Shown here piece after piece: positions 27,483 through 36,987 of a stretch of 64,000 bases of DNA. The notes beneath the pieces were generated by a model, which had not been told where the DNA came from, did not search any database, and worked only from the letters and a program-made list of their open reading frames with translations. Both the position numbers and the translations under genes were made by a program. The DNA is from Neobacillus thermocopriae (GTDB lineage: Bacteria > Bacillota > Bacilli > Bacillales > Cytobacillaceae), in contig NZ_JAAIUV010000008.1 in NCBI RefSeq assembly GCF_010975035.1, forward strand, positions 50,775 through 114,774, given 5' to 3'. The stretch's first letter is position 1, and the number at the start of each line of letters is the position of its first letter.

Positions 27483-28280
27483 ATGAGTTTCTTGCAGGTT
27501 CGAAATATCCATCATACGTACTTTACTAAAGACACTGCCACCACAGCCCTTTCCGATATTTCACTTACGGTTGAGGAGGGAGAGTTTGTTTCCTTCCTCG
27601 GCCCAAGTGGCTGTGGTAAAACAACTCTCCTTTCTATTATTGCCAATCTAATCAAACCAACAGAAGGAACGGTCTTACTAGAAAATAAGCCCGTATCAAC
27701 CTTAAAAAATGATATTGGTTATATGCTTCAACAAGACTATTTGTTTCCTTGGAAAACTATAGAAGAAAATATCCTTTTAGGTCTAAAACTTTCTAAACAA
27801 CTAAATGAAAAAACCAAAACGAACACCTTAAATCTGCTTAAACAAATGGGATTAAATGGAGGAATTGAAAAACAGTTGCCGAAACAACTTTCCGGTGGTA
27901 TGAGACAAAGAGTCGCTCTCGTCCGTACACTAGCCACCGAACCAAAACTATTAATGCTTGATGAACCATTTTCTGCCCTCGATTATCAAACAAAACTCAA
28001 ACTGGAGGATTTAGTATCAAACACCTTGAAAGCTTTTGGTAAAACAGCCATTCTTGTCACCCATGATATCGGAGAAGCAATTGCGATGAGCGACCGTGTT
28101 TTCCTCCTTTCACCAAGACCCGGGAGAATTTATAAAACTTTTGAAATACCCAAAGAATTAAAAAGATTATCCCCTTTTCACGCAAGAAACCATGAAGCAT
28201 TTCAGGGTATTTTTCAAACAATTTGGAAGGAGTTGGAGTCCCTTGAACAAACAACTGAAAAAAGTAGAACTCCTTCATAA
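27483..28280 (+). CDS. ytlC: ABC transporter ATP-binding protein YtlC
   Basis: 265-aa ATPase of the nitrate/sulfonate/thiamine-precursor import class. Walker [10 protein letters not shown] near 40-48, Q-loop [13 protein letters not shown] signature LSGGMRQR near 139, Walker B LLMLDEPF near 160 and switch His in VTHDIGEA. It powers the YtlD permease in partnership with lipoprotein YtlA. AAAGGG precedes the ATG. The end overlaps the chosen ytlD start by 38 bases. Confidence 0.92.
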   Translation: MSFLQVRNIHHTYFTKDTATTALSDISLTVEEGEFVSFLGPSGCGKTTLLSIIANLIKPTEGTVLLENKPVSTLKNDIGYMLQQDYLFPWKTIEENILLGLKLSKQLNEKTKTNTLNLLKQMGLNGGIEKQLPKQLSGGMRQRVALVRTLATEPKLLMLDEPFSALDYQTKLKLEDLVSNTLKAFGKTAILVTHDIGEAIAMSDRVFLLSPRPGRIYKTFEIPKELKRLSPFHARNHEAFQGIFQTIWKELESLEQTTEKSRTPS

Positions 28281-29049
28281 AAACTATATTCAATCATTGA
28301 AGGTGGAAAAAAGATGGGTTCGTTTTTACCAAGCTGTTATTTTCGTTCTTTTCTTTTCCATCTGGGAATTCTTAAGTCGAAATGAGTGGATTGATCCTCT
28401 CATATTCAGCTCACCATCAAAAATATGGAATCTATTCATCGATAACATTCAAGATGGATCATTGTTTACCCACTTAGGTGTAACTTTAACCGAAACAATC
28501 TTCGGATTTCTATTAGGTACCTTTCTTGGTGTATTCATTGCCGCCATCCTTTGGTGGTCCCCCATGATTTCCAAAATACTGGACCCTTATCTCGTAGTAC
28601 TAAATGCCATGCCAAAAGTAGCTCTTGGTCCAGTTCTAATCGTAGCACTAAGTCCAGGGTATCCTTCTATTATTGCCATGGGAGCGATCATATGTGTCAT
28701 TATAACCACCATTGTTGTATATACGTCCTTTAAAGAGGTGGACCCTAACTATTTAAAAGTACTCCAAACCTTTGGGGCAACTAGATTTCAATGTTTTAAG
28801 GAAGCTATCATACCCGCCAGTTTTCCTACGATTATATCCACCTTAAAAGTAAATGTCGGGCTTTCATGGGTCGGTGTGATTGTCGGAGAATTCCTCGTCT
28901 CGTCCAAAGGACTAGGATATATGATCATTTACGGATTTCAAGTCTTTAATTTTACCTTAGTCTTTTTATCCTTGTTGGTAATTGCCGTTATCGCTACAAT
29001 TATGTACCAATTAGTGGACCTCCTTGAGAAAAAACTAATCAAACAATAG
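28243..29049 (+). CDS. ytlD: ABC transporter permease YtlD
   Basis: 268-aa membrane protein with about six helices of the BPD_transp_1 type. The ATPase-coupling EAA loop is visible as [23 protein letters not shown] near 170. The TTG start is inferred: AAGGAG lies ten bases upstream at the end of ytlC; the open frame extends to an ATG at 28192 but has no ribosome site there. Translation is coupled to ytlC through the overlap. Followed by a terminator, closing the operon. Confidence 0.88.
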   Translation: MNKQLKKVELLHKNYIQSLKVEKRWVRFYQAVIFVLFFSIWEFLSRNEWIDPLIFSSPSKIWNLFIDNIQDGSLFTHLGVTLTETIFGFLLGTFLGVFIAAILWWSPMISKILDPYLVVLNAMPKVALGPVLIVALSPGYPSIIAMGAIICVIITTIVVYTSFKEVDPNYLKVLQTFGATRFQCFKEAIIPASFPTIISTLKVNVGLSWVGVIVGEFLVSSKGLGYMIIYGFQVFNFTLVFLSLLVIAVIATIMYQLVDLLEKKLIKQ

Positions 29050-29089
29050 CTAGTTATAAGAATGATTCCTTACACTTTCCTATATAAAA

Positions 29090-29130
29090 AAAGACGGTTC
29101 ATTTTTAAGTTAAGAAAATGAACCGTTTTG
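29090..29130 (+). terminator. Terminator after ytlD
   Basis: GGTTCATTTT and AAAATGAACC arms with flanking A and T runs. Confidence 0.8.
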
Positions 29131-29351
29131 TACATACTTTGAATCATCTTAGGTAAAATTGGACATGTTCTAGATAGATAATGATTAACTATCCATTTTC
29201 AAAAAAGCTCCATTAATTAAATAATACATTGTAATCATTAAAAAGTTTTCAATACTTTTAATAAATATTAATTGAGAAATAATCATCGTAATTGAAAATC
29301 TAAGAATCATAATAGCCTAAAAAATAAAATATAAAAATGTGAGTTAATTTG
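29131..29351. other. AT-rich intergenic stretch
   Basis: About 220 bases of very AT-rich sequence between the ytlD terminator and the ahpC promoter. I see no gene, repeat or strong hairpin in it. Confidence 0.5.
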
Positions 29352-29405
29352 TTGACAAACCAAACGATTTATATAATAATTAATTTCGAATTAAAATTAT
29401 TATAA
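29352..29405 (+). promoter_or_regulatory. ahpC promoter with Per box
   Basis: TTGACA (29352-29357) with a -10 either AATAAT at 29375-29380 (17-base spacer) or TATAAT at 29372-29377 (14). TTAAAATTATTATAA at 29391-29405 matches 13 of the 14 fixed Per-box positions and lies at or just after the start of transcription. Confidence 0.65.
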
Positions 29406-29411
29406 ATAACT

Positions 29412-29438
29412 AATAATAATAAAATACTTATTATTATT
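29412..29438 (+). other. Leader hairpin before ahpC
   Basis: AATAATAATAA, loop AATAC, TTATTATTATT: a perfect 11-base stem made only of A and T inside the ahpC leader, followed by a further TTATTATTA. No T-run after it, so it is not a normal terminator. Confidence 0.45.
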
Positions 29439-29482
29439 GGTTATTATTAATAAAATATAAAGCAATTTAGGAGGAATGAATC

Positions 29483-30046
29483 ATGTCTTTAATTGGCAAA
29501 GAAGTACAACCATTCACAGCACAAGCATTCCACAATGGTGATTTTATCACTGTTACTGAGGAAAACTTTAAAGGAAAATGGAGTGTTGTTTGCTTCTATC
29601 CAGCAGATTTCACTTTCGTTTGCCCAACTGAACTAGAAGACCTTCAAAATCAATATGCAACACTTAAAGAACTTGGTGTAGAAGTTTACTCTGTATCAAC
29701 TGATACTCATTTTACTCATAAAGCATGGCATGACCATTCACCAGCTATTAGCAAAATTGAATACATCATGGTTGGTGACCCATCTCAAAAAATCTCTCGC
29801 ATCTTTGATGTACTAGATGAAGAAACTGGTCTTGCACAACGCGGTACATTCATCATTGACCCAGACGGTGTAGTACAAGCAATGGAAATCCATGCAGACG
29901 GAATCGGCCGTGACGCAAGTGTTCTTGTAAATAAAATTAAAGCAGCACAATATGTTCGCAATAACCCAGGCGAAGTTTGTCCTGCTAAATGGCAAGAAGG
30001 CGGCGAAACACTTAAGCCAAGCCTTGACCTTGTCGGTAAAATTTAA
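29483..30046 (+). CDS. ahpC: Alkyl hydroperoxide reductase subunit C (peroxiredoxin)
   Basis: 187-aa typical 2-Cys peroxiredoxin that reduces hydrogen peroxide and organic peroxides. Peroxidatic C47 in DFTFVCPTE and resolving C166 in PGEVCPAKW. The GG...F motif region and short C-terminus fit the AhpC1 group. GGAGGAATGAATC precedes the ATG. ahpF follows after 14 bases, giving the usual two-gene operon; regulation by PerR is suggested by the upstream box. Confidence 0.97.
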   Translation: MSLIGKEVQPFTAQAFHNGDFITVTEENFKGKWSVVCFYPADFTFVCPTELEDLQNQYATLKELGVEVYSVSTDTHFTHKAWHDHSPAISKIEYIMVGDPSQKISRIFDVLDEETGLAQRGTFIIDPDGVVQAMEIHADGIGRDASVLVNKIKAAQYVRNNPGEVCPAKWQEGGETLKPSLDLVGKI

Positions 30047-30060
30047 GGGGCAAGATTATA

Positions 30061-31590
30061 ATGTTACTAGATGCAGAAATCAAAGCACAATTAGCCCAAT
30101 ATCTTCAAATGATGGAAGGCGATGTGCTACTTAAAGTAAGTACTGGTTCTGATAAAGTATCTCAAGACATGCTCTCCCTTGTGGATGAATTGGCTACTAT
30201 GTCATCTCACATTAAAGTAGAGAAAACAGAGTTAGAGAGAACGCCAAGCTTTAGCATTAATCGACTTGGCGAAGACACTGGCATCACTTTTGCCGGTGTC
30301 CCACTTGGACATGAATTTACCTCTTTAGTTCTAGCTCTACTTCAAGTTAGTGGAAGAGCTCCAAAAGTTGATCAAAAGGCTATTGAACAAATTATGAATA
30401 TCAAAGGTGAATATCACTTTGAGACGTATGTAAGTTTAACATGTCACAATTGTCCTGATGTGGTACAGGCATTAAACGTCATGAGTGTTTTGAATCCTGG
30501 CATTAGCCATACCATGATTGATGGTGCTGCATACAAAGAGGAAGTAGAGAGCAAAAACATCATGGCAGTTCCAACTGTTTTCTTAAATGGTGAACCTTTC
30601 GGAAGCGGACGGATGTCCCTTGAGGAAATCCTTGCGAAGATAGGAAGCGGCCCTGATGCATCAGAGCTTTCTAATAAAGAGCCTTTTGATGTACTTGTTA
30701 TCGGTGGTGGTCCTGCTGGGGCAAGTGCAGCCATCTATGCAGCACGTAAAGGCATCCGCACAGGTATTGTTGCTGAACGCTTTGGCGGCCAGGTTATGGA
30801 CACTCTTGGTATTGAGAACCTAATTGGTACGAAATACACTGAAGGTCCAAAACTTGCAGCAAGCCTTGAAGAACATGTGAAAGAGTACGACATTGATATC
30901 ATGAACTTACAACGTGCCAAACGTTTAGAAAAGAAAGACATGATCGAAGTAGAACTTGAAAATGGTGCCGTTCTAAAAAGTAAAACTGTTATTCTTTCGA
31001 CTGGTGCCCGCTGGCGTAATGTCGGTGTCCCTGGTGAAGCAGAATTCAAGAATAAAGGTGTGGCATATTGCCCACATTGTGATGGTCCATTATTTGAAGG
31101 AAAACACGTTGCCGTTATTGGCGGCGGAAATTCCGGTATTGAAGCGGCCATTGATCTCGCAGGTATCGTTAAACACGTAACCGTTCTTGAATTCATGCCA
31201 GAATTGAAAGCAGATAAGGTTCTACAAGAACGTCTATATAGCCTTCCAAATGTTACAGTAATCAAAAATGCACAAACAAAAGAAATTACCGGTACTGATA
31301 AAGTAAACGGAATTACCTATATCGACCGCGAAACAGGGGAAGAACACCATATTGAACTACAAGGTGTCTTTGTTCAAATTGGACTTGTCCCTAATACCGA
31401 ATGGTTAGAGGGTACCGTTGAACGCACTCGTTTCGGTGAAATTATTGTCGATAAGCATGGTGCTACATCCCTTCCTGGTGTATTTGCTGCAGGTGACTGT
31501 ACTGACAGTGCTTACAAGCAAATTATTATATCAATGGGATCTGGTGCAACTGCAGCATTGGGTGCATTCGATTACTTAATTCGAAATTAA
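30061..31590 (+). CDS. ahpF: Alkyl hydroperoxide reductase subunit F
   Basis: 509-aa NADH-dependent flavoprotein that rereduces AhpC. The N-terminal double-thioredoxin domain carries the CHNC pair (C128, C131), the FAD motif [16 protein letters not shown] starts near 214, and the thioredoxin-reductase-type redox pair CPHC is C337/C340. The NAD motif [12 protein letters not shown] follows near 352. AAGGGG lies 11 bases upstream of the ATG. Cotranscribed with ahpC and closed by a strong terminator. Confidence 0.97.
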   Translation: MLLDAEIKAQLAQYLQMMEGDVLLKVSTGSDKVSQDMLSLVDELATMSSHIKVEKTELERTPSFSINRLGEDTGITFAGVPLGHEFTSLVLALLQVSGRAPKVDQKAIEQIMNIKGEYHFETYVSLTCHNCPDVVQALNVMSVLNPGISHTMIDGAAYKEEVESKNIMAVPTVFLNGEPFGSGRMSLEEILAKIGSGPDASELSNKEPFDVLVIGGGPAGASAAIYAARKGIRTGIVAERFGGQVMDTLGIENLIGTKYTEGPKLAASLEEHVKEYDIDIMNLQRAKRLEKKDMIEVELENGAVLKSKTVILSTGARWRNVGVPGEAEFKNKGVAYCPHCDGPLFEGKHVAVIGGGNSGIEAAIDLAGIVKHVTVLEFMPELKADKVLQERLYSLPNVTVIKNAQTKEITGTDKVNGITYIDRETGEEHHIELQGVFVQIGLVPNTEWLEGTVERTRFGEIIVDKHGATSLPGVFAAGDCTDSAYKQIIISMGSGATAALGAFDYLIRN

Positions 31591-31610
31591 TAAATGATTC
31601 TTATAACCTT

Positions 31611-31659
31611 GAAAGTCACTATTCTACCTACAAAGGTAAAATAGTGACTTTCTTTTTTT
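31611..31659 (+). terminator. Terminator after ahpF
   Basis: GAAAGTCACTATT and AATAGTGACTTTC arms followed by a T-run. Confidence 0.92.
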
Positions 31660-31864
31660 AGGCATAATTTGGAACATTCTTTGGTTACTGATTAATGAGT
31701 ATTTGATTTGACATGAAATCCCTTTCATAAATTACACTCTTAACAAAGGGACTATAGGTTGATTAGATTCATATTACTGTATGGCTTAAGTGAATATCGG
31801 GGATGTTACATCCGAAAGTACTATATGAAAAAACGAATAATCAAGTTCAAAAGGTGGGAGAGAA

Positions 31865-32644
31865 ATGCAAGAACAAAGCGTGATTTTCTTTGATATAGAT
31901 GGAACTTTACTTAATTCCAAAAAGGAGTTGCCCATTTCAACGAAGGAATCTATTTTTAAACTGAAGGAGCTTGGACATGTTGTTGCGATCGCCACAGGCC
32001 GTGCTCCTTTTATGTTTGAGGATTTGCGGAAGGAATTGGATATTCACACTTATGTCAGTTATAACGGACAATATGTTGTGTTAAACGGTGAGGTCATATA
32101 TACAAATCCTTTAAATATTAATACCCTTGAAAAATTAACAGAAGAAGCGCTTCAAAATGACCATCCGGTTGTTTTTATGGACCATGAAGATATGAAAGCA
32201 AATGTACCACACCATCCTTATATTAAAGAAAGTATTGAGACTTTAAAAATTAGTCATTTTCCAACACATGATCCACACTATTATAAAGGGCGTGAATTAT
32301 ACCAGTCCCTCCTTTTTTGTCCAGTAGGAGAAGAAATACAATATGAACAAAAATATGATGATTTTGATTTTGTCAGATGGCACCCTGTATCCGTCGATAT
32401 TCTTCCAAAAGGTGGTTCAAAAGCAAAAGGAATTGAAAGAATTGCAAAAAGACTAGGAGTTTCTCCTGAACGAATCTATGCTTTCGGCGATGGACTAAAT
32501 GATGTGGAAATGCTCTCAACCGTTCAAAATAGTGTAGCGATGGGAAATGGAGAAGAATTAGTAAAAGAAGCAGCAAAATTTGTGACAAAATCTGTTGAAG
32601 AAGATGGAATTCGCCATGGATTAGAAATGGTGGGTCTCTTATAA
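31865..32644 (+). CDS. Cof-type HAD phosphatase
   Basis: 259-aa HAD-superfamily hydrolase with C2B cap (Cof subfamily). Motif I FFDIDGTLLNS (nucleophile Asp near 10), motif II IATGR, motif III K in LPKGGSKAKG, and motif IV AFGDGLNDVEML near 205. These usually dephosphorylate sugar phosphates or flavin/PLP precursors; substrate cannot be read here. GTGGGAG precedes the ATG. It looks like B. subtilis YkrA by length and motifs but is not at that locus. Single-gene unit. Confidence 0.88.
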   Translation: MQEQSVIFFDIDGTLLNSKKELPISTKESIFKLKELGHVVAIATGRAPFMFEDLRKELDIHTYVSYNGQYVVLNGEVIYTNPLNINTLEKLTEEALQNDHPVVFMDHEDMKANVPHHPYIKESIETLKISHFPTHDPHYYKGRELYQSLLFCPVGEEIQYEQKYDDFDFVRWHPVSVDILPKGGSKAKGIERIAKRLGVSPERIYAFGDGLNDVEMLSTVQNSVAMGNGEELVKEAAKFVTKSVEEDGIRHGLEMVGLL

Positions 32645-32683
32645 TTAGTTTCTCTCCATCAAATGAATAGAAAGATTTACTAC

Positions 32684-32728
32684 AAAACAAAGCATCCGAA
32701 GTTTTCCAAAAACGGATGCTTTGTTTTT
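32684..32728. terminator. Bidirectional terminator, HAD/PH-domain genes
   Basis: AAAACAAAGCATCCG and CGGATGCTTTGTTTT arms with A and T runs outside. Confidence 0.9.
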
Positions 32729-32730
32729 CT

Positions 32731-33099
32731 TTATAAAATAGCCTCTGCAATAAGTTTGTCAAATTTACGAATATCGATGCCTTTCTTTAAATTTACTTTA
32801 ATATGACCAGCTTTTGTCCATAATTCAACCTCTGCGTTCACATCAAATAAACTTCCCGCGTTTTCAGTCGACCACATGTAAATGGATGAATATGGCAAAG
32901 AATAAATCTCAACCTTTTTCCCTGTTAGCCCCTGTGCGTCTCTAACAATTAACCTTTTATTTGTAAAAATCGCGCTGTCCCGAAACGTTTTATAGGCAGC
33001 AATCGCGACCTCACCCTCTACTAGTAGTTCGTTTACATCATTTGGAACAGGACATTCCGAAATCAAAGTCCATTGTAATATTCCTTGCGTTACAGCCAT
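32731..33099 (-). CDS. Bacterial PH-domain protein
   Basis: 122-aa protein that is essentially one bacterial pleckstrin-homology domain (PF08000-like): seven strands with FRDSAIFTNKRLIVRDAQGLTGKKVEIYSLPYSSI as the core and a final helix FDKLIAEAIL. No signal or membrane segment. Such proteins form rings in crystals and are of unknown role in Firmicutes. TAGGAGG precedes the start region. Convergent with the HAD gene and sharing its terminator. Confidence 0.82.
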   Translation of the reverse strand: MAVTQGILQWTLISECPVPNDVNELLVEGEVAIAAYKTFRDSAIFTNKRLIVRDAQGLTGKKVEIYSLPYSSIYMWSTENAGSLFDVNAEVELWTKAGHIKVNLKKGIDIRKFDKLIAEAIL

Positions 33100-33252
33100 A
33101 TTTATACCTCCTAAAGATGATTTTCCCTTTATTACATTCTGGAAATTTCCCTGAAAATCCTTTTACTGCCTATGTACACATTCAATATTGTTTGTAATGT
33201 CTGATTTTTCTATCAAAACTACATCATCATTATTCGGAGCATACAGGAAGAT

Positions 33253-33275
33253 CCCACTAAAAATAGTGGGTTCTT
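33253..33275. terminator. Hairpin downstream of the oxidoreductase
   Basis: CCCACT and AGTGGG arms with a T-rich tail on the plus strand only. The adjacent oxidoreductase gene is on the minus strand, so the orientation is odd. Confidence 0.4.
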
Positions 33276-33292
33276 TTTCACAAAAGTAAATA

Positions 33293-34288
33293 TTACCATT
33301 CATTTGTTAGGACAATTTTTCCAATAGCCTTGTTAGATTCCAATAAAGAATGTGCTTCGCTGACTTGATCAAATGTAAATGTTTTTTCATGAACGAGTGG
33401 ATATAGCTTTCCTTCCTCTACAAGCTTTGTTACTTTTTGTAATATTTCACCATATTCCTGCCTTAAATCTTTATTTAATATTTTTAACAGCATGAATGTA
33501 ATATGTAAGGTTAGTGCTTTTGCATGGAGTGGAGATAAATCATGCGTTGAGCGTGCCGCAATACCTAATACTGTTCCAAATGGAGCCGCCGCCTGGAAAG
33601 AACGGTCAAGATTTTCACCGCCCACTGTATCAAACACGATTTCGAACCCATTTCCATTTGTGTATTTCTTTAAATATTCTTCCACCGACTGTTCTCGATA
33701 ATTAATCACCACATCTGCACCCAAACGCTTGCCAATACTTGCTTTTTCTGAAGAGGAAGCCGTAGTGAATACCCTTGCACCTGCCAACTTTGCCAACTGA
33801 ATAGCCACATGACCTACTCCGCCAGTCGCTGCATGAACAAGGACAGTTTGACCGGATTGAAGATTGGCACGGTTATAGAGCGATTCCCATGCAGTAATGG
33901 TCACTAGAGGAAGTGCCGCTGCTTGTGCCATCGTCAAATTTTTTGGTTTATGTGAAATGAGCCGTGCATCAGCAAGCATATATTCTGCCAGTGCCCCTCC
34001 AGTTTCTTTAAAACCACCGGCGCAACCATATACTTCATCTCCAACCTTAATATTTGTTACCCCTTCTCCGACTTCAATAACAACTCCAGCTACATCACCG
34101 TGTAAAACCGCCGGAAAGGCTGGTGCAACGGCTGACACCACTCCACTCCGTACCTTTGTATCAATTGGATTAACACTGGTTGCTTTAACTTGGATCAAAA
34201 CATGCCCTGGAATGACTTTTGGTTTTGGTATTTCAGCAATTTCAAAAACCGATGGATCTCCAAATTTTTTTATTACCATTGCCTTCAT
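33293..34288 (-). CDS. Zinc-type MDR / NADPH:quinone oxidoreductase
   Basis: 331-aa medium-chain dehydrogenase/reductase. GroES-like domain first (VNPIDTKVRSG, HGDVAGVVIEVGEGV), then the Rossmann NADPH motif AATGGVGHVAIQLAKLAGA near 147. The structural and catalytic zinc cysteines of alcohol dehydrogenases are absent, which points to a quinone/enone reductase. ATG at 34288 has GAGGAG 11 bases upstream. Single-gene unit; physiological substrate unknown. Confidence 0.87.
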   Translation of the reverse strand: MKAMVIKKFGDPSVFEIAEIPKPKVIPGHVLIQVKATSVNPIDTKVRSGVVSAVAPAFPAVLHGDVAGVVIEVGEGVTNIKVGDEVYGCAGGFKETGGALAEYMLADARLISHKPKNLTMAQAAALPLVTITAWESLYNRANLQSGQTVLVHAATGGVGHVAIQLAKLAGARVFTTASSSEKASIGKRLGADVVINYREQSVEEYLKKYTNGNGFEIVFDTVGGENLDRSFQAAAPFGTVLGIAARSTHDLSPLHAKALTLHITFMLLKILNKDLRQEYGEILQKVTKLVEEGKLYPLVHEKTFTFDQVSEAHSLLESNKAIGKIVLTNEW

Positions 34289-34361
34289 AATTAACCACAC
34301 TCCTCACCTAGGATTGTACACAATAAATCCACTTTTTAGAAATATTATGAATTTTCCTCTT

Positions 34362-34402
34362 AAAAAAAGCTGGCTCTCATTGATTAAGAGTAACCAGCTT
34401 TT
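34362..34402 (-). terminator. Terminator after the anti-sigma gene
   Basis: AAAAGCTGG and CCAGCTTTT arms with T-run on the minus strand, about 40 bases past the stop. Confidence 0.82.
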
Positions 34403-34441
34403 ACTGTAACAACACTATTCAAAGTATTTTATTTATCCATC

Positions 34442-36106
34442 TTATTCCATAGGATCATAACCTACAACAGTCCAAATCCCAGTAGCATCTTGTCTGATAA
34501 GCCGCTTTAAATAAACCCTTTTAATAGGTGATTGATCCCCTGTTACTTCTACAACCGCTGTTTTTCCAGTGTTCTGGATAAGCTTAAGATCCTCTATGGA
34601 AACAGGATATTCACCAGTAATGCCTTCAGGAGACATTTTTAAACTTACAAAAACCTGTGTAGTAAATAATGGGTCAAGTTTCCATGGTGAGCTTCCAGCA
34701 TCCGCATTTTTTTGATCGTTTTCCTCCACTGATAGGTCATAAGGAACTTCTACTTTCGGTTTAAAGGAAGATTGTTCATTTTGAGACGGCATTTCCAATT
34801 GGCCATCGACAACATTTTCTACAAATACAGTCAAATCCTCTAGTGACGCTTGACCTACAACTACATATTCTAAACCATCTTGTTGCCAACGGAGTGAATT
34901 GATTTTGGTTGTTCCTGAATAAGGAATACCACCACCAAGCAATCCTGCTTCCTCATAGAAAGGAGCTTGAATTTCAACTGGATGTTTATTAATTTTTCCT
35001 AATGTAGCATTGGGAACTGGTTTAAACTTACCGGTTGATTTTCCTTGGACAATCATGACCTTTTTAGAACGATCTTTTGTACTATAAAACATTTTTACTA
35101 TTTTTTGTTCAGGAAGGACCGCAATTCGTTCCTGGATATAACCATCTGGAATAGTTTTTGGTGACGTTGGTGTAAAACCAGCAGTTTTTTGAACCTCTTC
35201 CAAGTTATTTACAACCTGCTCAGGGTTGTTGTCAATTACCGCATAGTCACGGGGAACTTGATAAGATAATAGCTCATTAGGAATACTGTTGCTGAAATCA
35301 ATTTTTGTATACGTTACTGTATATTGAATGGCATGCTGCATAGCAGATTGTTTTTTCAACGGAAGCTTTGTTTCTTGATCAATCCATAAATGATAAGATG
35401 ATCCGCCCTTAGGCGTTACTTCTAGTACAGTAGTCTTTCTACCTACAATTTTTTCTTCCCCTATCTCTTTAACCGACAAAGCATTTTTTACATCATTTAC
35501 TTCATTTCCTAAGTCAAAAATAAAGCTATAGTTATCTGGGAAGGTTGGAAAAATCTGAACTTGCTTTTTGTCAGGTTGTAGCTGCCATTTCTTTTCTCCA
35601 TTATTAACCGTAATATAATCCTTATTAGGTCCTTGTATTCCTTTTATATAATAGTTTCCATCTTTATTTGCCCATACTTCCAATTTCGCTTGTGTAACAG
35701 ATTCACCATCTTCATTAGTTTCAACTATTTCTATCGTCCCGTGATAAGCGTTAATCATTTGATAGGCCTCTTCCATGGCTTTAACAATATTGGAGCTTCC
35801 TGGTGTAAAAAGGATATTTATCATGAGAGCGAACATAGCTGCAATTCCGACTATACTTGCCATCCATGCCCATTTTCTAGTTTTAACCGTTTGCTTGCGT
35901 GATACTTGTTCTTCAACAGCTTTGACTAATTTTACTGGAAAGTCCTCTCCAGGCATGGCAGGTTCTTTAAGGCTTTTAACCAGTTTAACTGTTTGAAAAA
36001 GCTCTTTTAATTCATCGGAATCCGTGGTATATTCATCTTCTTTTGGTTTCTTTTCTTTATTTAATTGGTCAATAAAATCTGATACTATTTTTTCATGTGG
36101 ATTCAT
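34442..36106 (-). CDS. Membrane anti-sigma factor with large extracellular part
   Basis: 554 aa. A cytoplasmic N-terminus of about 78 residues is followed by one transmembrane helix (about 79-100, WMASIVGIAAMFALMINILF) and a roughly 450-residue outer domain. The outer part starts like LolA/RseB-type lipoprotein-carrier folds (GTIEIVETNEDGE, LWIDQETKLPLKKQ) and ends like DUF4367. The gene overlaps the end of the ECF sigma gene by 14 bases, the classic arrangement for a cognate anti-sigma. No ZAS zinc motif (HxxxCxxC) is visible in the N-terminus. Partner assignment is inference from overlap and topology. Confidence 0.8.
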   Translation of the reverse strand: MNPHEKIVSDFIDQLNKEKKPKEDEYTTDSDELKELFQTVKLVKSLKEPAMPGEDFPVKLVKAVEEQVSRKQTVKTRKWAWMASIVGIAAMFALMINILFTPGSSNIVKAMEEAYQMINAYHGTIEIVETNEDGESVTQAKLEVWANKDGNYYIKGIQGPNKDYITVNNGEKKWQLQPDKKQVQIFPTFPDNYSFIFDLGNEVNDVKNALSVKEIGEEKIVGRKTTVLEVTPKGGSSYHLWIDQETKLPLKKQSAMQHAIQYTVTYTKIDFSNSIPNELLSYQVPRDYAVIDNNPEQVVNNLEEVQKTAGFTPTSPKTIPDGYIQERIAVLPEQKIVKMFYSTKDRSKKVMIVQGKSTGKFKPVPNATLGKINKHPVEIQAPFYEEAGLLGGGIPYSGTTKINSLRWQQDGLEYVVVGQASLEDLTVFVENVVDGQLEMPSQNEQSSFKPKVEVPYDLSVEENDQKNADAGSSPWKLDPLFTTQVFVSLKMSPEGITGEYPVSIEDLKLIQNTGKTAVVEVTGDQSPIKRVYLKRLIRQDATGIWTVVGYDPME

Positions 36107-36641
36107 CTGTTGTCCCTCCCATTAAATTATTAGATTTTAAGATATTGGCAAGATTCTTTAATGCCCGATGCTGTATAACACGGATGGTCCCTTCTTTTTT
36201 ATTCATTAGACCAGCAGTTTCCGCTACAGAAAATCCTTTAAGAATCCGTAGTTCGATCACCGTCCGTTGTTCCTCATTAAGCTGGGTTAAGGCATGTTCG
36301 ATCATTAAACGATCGGTGCTATTCTCTGAATGATCTTCCACCGCATTTTCTTTTGGAATATATGTGTCAATATCCACTACAGGGCCCCTTCGTTTTTTCT
36401 TGCGCCATAAATCACGCATGACATTTAACGCAACTGTTTTTAAGAAGCCAATATATTTATCCGGATTCACACTCCCATTTTGCAAATAGGAAATCGCTTT
36501 AACATATGTTTCTTGGGTTATATCTTCTGCTTCCTCTCTGTTTTGTACTTTATAATAGATGTATTGGTAAATGGATTTCCATGTCCCATAACATATTTCC
36601 TCAATAGATTCCTTTTTTCCATCCTTCTTCCTATCAGGCAT
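36093..36641 (-). CDS. ECF-family RNA polymerase sigma factor
   Basis: About 182 aa. Region 2 is YQYIYYKVQNREEAEDITQETYVKAISYL with the polymerase- and -10-binding helices; region 4 is LNEEQRTVIELRILKGFSVAETAGLMNKKEGTIRVIQHRAL with the -35-binding helix-turn-helix. ATG at 36641 has AGAAGG upstream; a GTG at 36653 is the alternative. It overlaps the anti-sigma gene by 14 bases. An ECF-type promoter just upstream suggests autoregulation. I do not match it to a specific B. subtilis sigma (V, W, X, M, Y). Confidence 0.92.
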   Translation of the reverse strand: MPDRKKDGKKESIEEICYGTWKSIYQYIYYKVQNREEAEDITQETYVKAISYLQNGSVNPDKYIGFLKTVALNVMRDLWRKKKRRGPVVDIDTYIPKENAVEDHSENSTDRLMIEHALTQLNEEQRTVIELRILKGFSVAETAGLMNKKEGTIRVIQHRALKNLANILKSNNLMGGTTDEST

Positions 36642-36685
36642 AAGTACTAACACCTTCTTTCTCTTTCAAACTGTTGACGATAATA

Positions 36686-36714
36686 TAAACGACCGTATGT
36701 ATTCCTCCGTTACA
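36686..36714 (-). promoter_or_regulatory. ECF-type promoter of the sigma operon
   Basis: TGTAAC (36709-36714) and CGTTTA (36686-36691) on the minus strand with 17 bases between. It resembles the TGAAAC/CGTM pattern of extracytoplasmic sigma factors, 45 bases before the start codon. Confidence 0.6.
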
Positions 36715-36726
36715 TGATTTCTTCAT

Positions 36727-36765
36727 AAAAATAAGGATCTTGCTATAGCAACGATCCTTATTTTT
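36727..36765. terminator. Hairpin 3 upstream of the sigma operon
   Basis: AAAAATAAGGATC and GATCCTTATTTTT arms; symmetric A/T flanks make it bidirectional. It lies just upstream of the ECF promoter and insulates it. Confidence 0.75.
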
Positions 36766-36843
36766 ATCATTTCATTCAATTCATATATTATCCTTTTCAT
36801 GCAAGTTAACATCTATTCTTAATATCATAAAATATTAAAAGAA

Positions 36844-36869
36844 AAGGGATTCCTGTATTAGAATCCCTT
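36844..36869. terminator. Hairpin 2, purine permease/sigma gap
   Basis: AAGGGATTC and GAATCCCTT arms with an eight-base loop; A-run on the left gives a minus-strand T-run. Confidence 0.55.
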
Positions 36870-36887
36870 CATTAGTATTATTTATTC

Positions 36888-36932
36888 AAAAAAGAGGACA
36901 ACTCTGTGTATCTACAGATTGTCCTCTTTTTT
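36888..36932. terminator. Terminator after the purine permease
   Basis: AAAAAAGAGGACAA and TTGTCCTCTTTTTT arms with an inner TCTGT/ACAGA stem; the first and strongest of three hairpins after the permease. Confidence 0.88.
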
Positions 36933-36987
36933 AGGTAGACCTTACTTTCAACAAGTGATGAATTTTTGAAAGCAAATGATGGTTACG

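Noticed and set aside
30735..31265. 176-codon frame antisense to ahpF
   Set aside because: Shadow of a highly conserved gene; low-complexity Ser/Pro/Arg text, no ribosome site.
32373..32762. 129-codon minus-strand frame across the HAD gene end
   Set aside because: Low-complexity leucine-rich complement, spans a terminator.
33897..34409. 170-codon frame antisense to the quinone oxidoreductase
   Set aside because: Shadow frame; the minus-strand protein has clear family motifs over the same bases.
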